Virus record (IMG/VR): IMGVR_UViG_3300017917_001030
Coordinates: 1 to 64,000 of that record
Direction: 5' to 3' (one strand)
DNA length: 64,000 bases
DNA from: a virus
Made by a program: the position numbers and the translations under genes. Below are positions 61,537 to 64,000 of this stretch, piece after piece. The notes below the pieces were generated by a model, which saw only the letters and a list, made by a program, of their open reading frames with translations, ran no database searches and was not told the origin of the DNA. How positions within the stretch are numbered: position 1 is the stretch's first letter; every line of letters starts with the position of its first letter.

Positions 61537-62099
61537 TATTTATTGGCTAGAGGATTATCAATAGCCTTTTGAATTTTGTTATCAGTTTCTCTACGAACAC
61601 GCTCCAATTCAATCGCAACATCTCTTTTTAGCTTATCCATATCGTCACGAGTTTTATCTAAATTAGCACGTAGATCTCTTTGCATTGCCTTTAAGTCTTG
61701 ATCTGTTTCACGCTGTGCTTGTTTAACATAGCGCTCTACCTGCTCTGTCACTGACTCGTTACGACGAATATCGCCTTTTAGATCAGTCTTAATATCTCTG
61801 GTATAGTCAGAAGTCTTTTGGCTATTTTCTTCAATAACCGCAAGACGCTTATCATACTCTGATAAATCTGGCGCTGTATACTCAGCAATCTTTTTCTTCA
61901 TACTCATATAATCTTTGTACGTTTCAAATGCTCCATACAATGCACCTAATGCAGAAGATACGATAGTGAATGCTACCATAAGTTTTGCAGGTGTAAATTC
62001 ATACCCACCTATACTAATAACGGTATCTTTACTAGCATACTTTTTAGCTGCCGCTTCTAATTTGTCTACTTCCTTGTTAAGGTCCTTGCCCTCAGACAT
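61536..62099 (-). CDS. Membrane protein with long coiled coil
   Basis: 187 residues from ATG 62099 (aaagga RBS; the upstream part of the frame lies in the 62101 gene). One membrane helix at about 36-55 (LMVAFTIVSSALGALYGAF), then a long, charged coiled coil to the C-terminus with hepta-type DLKAMQRDLRANLDKTRDD. Probably an envelope or virion-associated fibre-like protein; unproven. Starts one base after the neighbouring stop. Confidence 0.65.
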   Translation of the reverse strand: MSEGKDLNKEVDKLEAAAKKYASKDTVISIGGYEFTPAKLMVAFTIVSSALGALYGAFETYKDYMSMKKKIAEYTAPDLSEYDKRLAVIEENSQKTSDYTRDIKTDLKGDIRRNESVTEQVERYVKQAQRETDQDLKAMQRDLRANLDKTRDDMDKLKRDVAIELERVRRETDNKIQKAIDNPLANK

Positions 62100-62100
62100 T

Positions 62101-63861
62101 TTAATTCCTTTCGTATTGTTGATTAACCATTTGTTGGTGCAGTATATCGCTACCACCCTGAAGGCCTCTCAAAACACGCACGTTGTCTACGGTTCTCTGA
62201 TTTTTATAAATTTCTTCAGTTTTATAAAACATCCCATCTCTTAATGTAAGATTTGTATATGCGCTGAAACCTGCAGGTATAGTTGCTATGGTAGCAATAT
62301 CTACGCTGCCGGCTGCATCATTGTTCTTCACGTCTTTTTTAACACTATCGCCTGATGTTTGCGTTTGTGTTGTTTCAGCTGGTTTATTTGTTTCTTCTAA
62401 TATTGCCTGTATGTCTCTAGGGATAGTACTTGCAACATAGCTTGTTTCTTTTTGTACTGGATCTTCAAATTTAGGTTGCTCGTATTTTGGAAGCTCCTGA
62501 ATTAAAGAAAGAACATTTTGTTGAGTTGTTTGCGATGGTGTAAACAACGAGTAAATAGATTCTTGTGATCTGTTTAAAATAGATGGTGTATATACTTGCT
62601 CTTGTTTGAATTCGGGTTGGATAAAATCGCCAGGCGCTTTTAATATTCCAACCAATCCATTCTGTAATTGATTTGTAGTTTGTAATCCTAAACCCGCACC
62701 ATTGTTTAGATTTGTTGTTGCGGTTTGTGTTTTGGTTTGTTGTGATTCTGCAATACTAGCAGACGTTAAAGTTTTAGCAACATTTTCAGCGTCTCTTACT
62801 GCAGCACCAGATAAACTACTTGCAGTTTCGTTAGCTTGTTGAACAGCAGAAGATTCAACTGCAGAAATTCTTGACTGTTCGTTTTTTACTATATTCAATA
62901 TTGTATTTAATGAAGGTCCACTTGCTTTAGCGTCTTTATTTGCATCTACAGTCGCAACAGGCTGAGCTGTTGAAGTTGAGGAAGGTGTTCCTGATACTGT
63001 AGCAGATGTGGTTGGAGTTGGACTTGAATTTGTTGGCGCGGTTGAAGTATTTTGTACAGGCTGAGTATTTACTGCAAAATTATCCACTATAATTTGTGTA
63101 GGTGTAACTTCAACCGTAGTAGTAGTCGTTGTGGTTGGACTTGCCAATTTACTTAATGCTTCTAAATAACCAGGGCAAGTTGGACTACTTAATACATCCA
63201 CACTACATGGATCAACCGAATATTTTAAACTAAAACTAATATTGTAAATTTCTGGGCCATATGGACCCGCCCATCCATTGTTATCTCTACCTACAAAACC
63301 ATATTGAACACTGCCTAAGTCTTTTGCTGCATAAGGGGTAGTAAAGTTTTCAGAGTAGTTAAATGATGTCCAATTAAATTTATAGTTTAAATCATAGTTT
63401 TTATTGAATACAGTAGAGCCCTTTGGGTCATAAAAACTAACATAAGCAGTTAAGTAATCTACTCTTGCATCATCCCAGCCATTACCATTCTTTGCGGTAA
63501 AACCAAAATTGTAGCCATTGACTCTTAGACCAGAACCAGAATTAGGAAGTATATTTGCCACTGCCTGCATCTGATACAAATTTGTTAGCCCAAATGAAAA
63601 GTTGATATTATTATCTGGTCTAACGATAGCATTAGGTCCGCAATACCCAGGATTGCCCCAAGTCCAGCAAGTTAAACTATCTTGGTAAACACCATTGACC
63701 CAAGACGACGGCCCACCATAGGGAGTGTTTTGTACTACATTCCCTGTGGTGTATACTTGTGTAGGATCTAAAGCTGTTGCGGTTTGCGAATTAGAAACCG
63801 AATAGCTTGTAGATGCTAGCACCAAGCAAAGCGCCGATACCAATTTTCTTATACGTATCAT
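62101..63861 (-). CDS. Large secreted protein of unknown function
   Basis: 586 residues. N-terminal signal peptide MIRIRKLVSALCLVLASTSYS. Residues 40-220 read as a beta-sandwich-like domain with Trp and Gly (GWDDARVDYLTAYVSFYDP, GPYGPEIYNISFSLKYS), followed by CPGYLEALSKL, a run of 7 Thr (about 245) and a long disordered Ser/Thr/Gln-rich region. Related secreted proteins with SCPGY-like motifs exist in T4-like cyanophages, function unknown. The 5' end overlaps the upstream gene by 71 bases in another frame. Confidence 0.7.
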   Translation of the reverse strand: MIRIRKLVSALCLVLASTSYSVSNSQTATALDPTQVYTTGNVVQNTPYGGPSSWVNGVYQDSLTCWTWGNPGYCGPNAIVRPDNNINFSFGLTNLYQMQAVANILPNSGSGLRVNGYNFGFTAKNGNGWDDARVDYLTAYVSFYDPKGSTVFNKNYDLNYKFNWTSFNYSENFTTPYAAKDLGSVQYGFVGRDNNGWAGPYGPEIYNISFSLKYSVDPCSVDVLSSPTCPGYLEALSKLASPTTTTTTTVEVTPTQIIVDNFAVNTQPVQNTSTAPTNSSPTPTTSATVSGTPSSTSTAQPVATVDANKDAKASGPSLNTILNIVKNEQSRISAVESSAVQQANETASSLSGAAVRDAENVAKTLTSASIAESQQTKTQTATTNLNNGAGLGLQTTNQLQNGLVGILKAPGDFIQPEFKQEQVYTPSILNRSQESIYSLFTPSQTTQQNVLSLIQELPKYEQPKFEDPVQKETSYVASTIPRDIQAILEETNKPAETTQTQTSGDSVKKDVKNNDAAGSVDIATIATIPAGFSAYTNLTLRDGMFYKTEEIYKNQRTVDNVRVLRGLQGGSDILHQQMVNQQYERN

Positions 63862-64000
63862 CTGACTTAGGTTCGTCTAATTGTGGGATTTTATCTGGAT
63901 TGGAATTCCAGTATGATCTAGCTTGTTCACCTATTTTTCCCTCTACTGGGCAAGGAGTTCCTGCTGCCAACATAGCGTCAAAGACACGACGATCTTGACA
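63791..64000 (-). CDS. Hypothetical protein (5' partial)
   Basis: The frame is open to the right edge of the window, so the start lies outside; an internal ATG at 63973 would leave 60 residues. The visible sequence has CPVEGKIGEQARSYW and ends in a hydrophobic helix (IGIGALLGASIYKLFGF), a possible membrane anchor. It overlaps the secreted protein gene by 71 bases. Confidence 0.5.
   Translation of the reverse strand, partial: CQDRRVFDAMLAAGTPCPVEGKIGEQARSYWNSNPDKIPQLDEPKSDDTYKKIGIGALLGASIYKLFGF

Overview
This window is a 64-kb piece of a large lytic T4-like myovirus genome, closest in gene order and protein style to the T4-like phages of aquatic bacteria (cyanophage-type core) rather than to T4 of enterics. 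The evidence is the collinear run of T4 homologues: neck (gp13, gp14), sheath stabiliser (gp15), terminase (gp16, gp17), sheath, tube, portal, prohead core, protease, scaffold and capsid (gp18 to gp23), then UvsY, UvsW and late sigma factor gp55, then gp47/gp46, and further on gp45, gp44, gp62 and RegA. Nothing in the window identifies the host; no photosynthesis genes are present. The sequence is AT-rich and nearly gap-free, with many 4-base ATGA overlaps.

Layout. 1-4180: tail fibre (open at the left edge) and a second fibre/structural protein. 4209-17692: virion morphogenesis, with late-type TATAAATA promoters before gp18, gp22 and the 17105 gene, and a strong terminator after gp23. 17705-21538: a glycosyltransferase, UvsY, UvsW, an Sm-like protein and gp55. 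21525-30307: a probable DNA-modification block (QueE, FolE, DpdA-type transglycosylase, QueD) interleaved with two GT-B glycosyltransferases, a GalE-type epimerase, a cupin, a 3'-5' exonuclease and a bacterial-histone-like (Hc1) protein. It opens with a sigma70-type promoter. 30309-34033: gp47, gp46, peptide deformylase and one unknown. 34057-37389: a CobT-like (HExxH plus VWA) protein and a CobS-like MoxR AAA+ ATPase, each behind its own consensus TTGACA-17-TATAAT promoter. 37406-53232: after a terminator, a late promoter leads into an 18-gene glycan locus: Gmd, Fcl, two deoxysugar PLP dehydratases with His at the usual Lys position, a TPP enzyme split into two genes, a class I aminotransferase, SDRs including an RmlB-like enzyme, a GT10 fucosyltransferase, several other glycosyltransferases and a methyltransferase. 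53220-56914: a DUF3310-like protein, sliding clamp, clamp loader and RegA with small unknowns between. 56919-57117: a non-coding stretch with a late promoter, strong predicted RNA structure and a terminator-like end. 57144-59411: small proteins, Hsp20, a second Sm-like protein, an initiator-type tRNA-Met and an S11 peptidase. 59392-64000 (minus strand): a fatty-acid desaturase and a run of membrane, coiled-coil and secreted proteins, the last one cut by the window edge.

How it fits together. Sigma70-type promoters sit in front of the modification block and the CobT/CobS pair, and gp55-type late promoters in front of structural genes and the glycan locus. This suggests the glycan locus is expressed with the virion and so may decorate particles, while the deazaguanine-plus-glycosyltransferase block acts earlier on phage DNA. 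The strongest candidates for something undescribed are the structured RNA at about 56932-57117, the DpdA/glycosyltransferase/GalE operon (possible glycosylated 7-deazaguanine DNA), the CobT/CobS-like machine, and the initiator-type tRNA found together with a phage deformylase.
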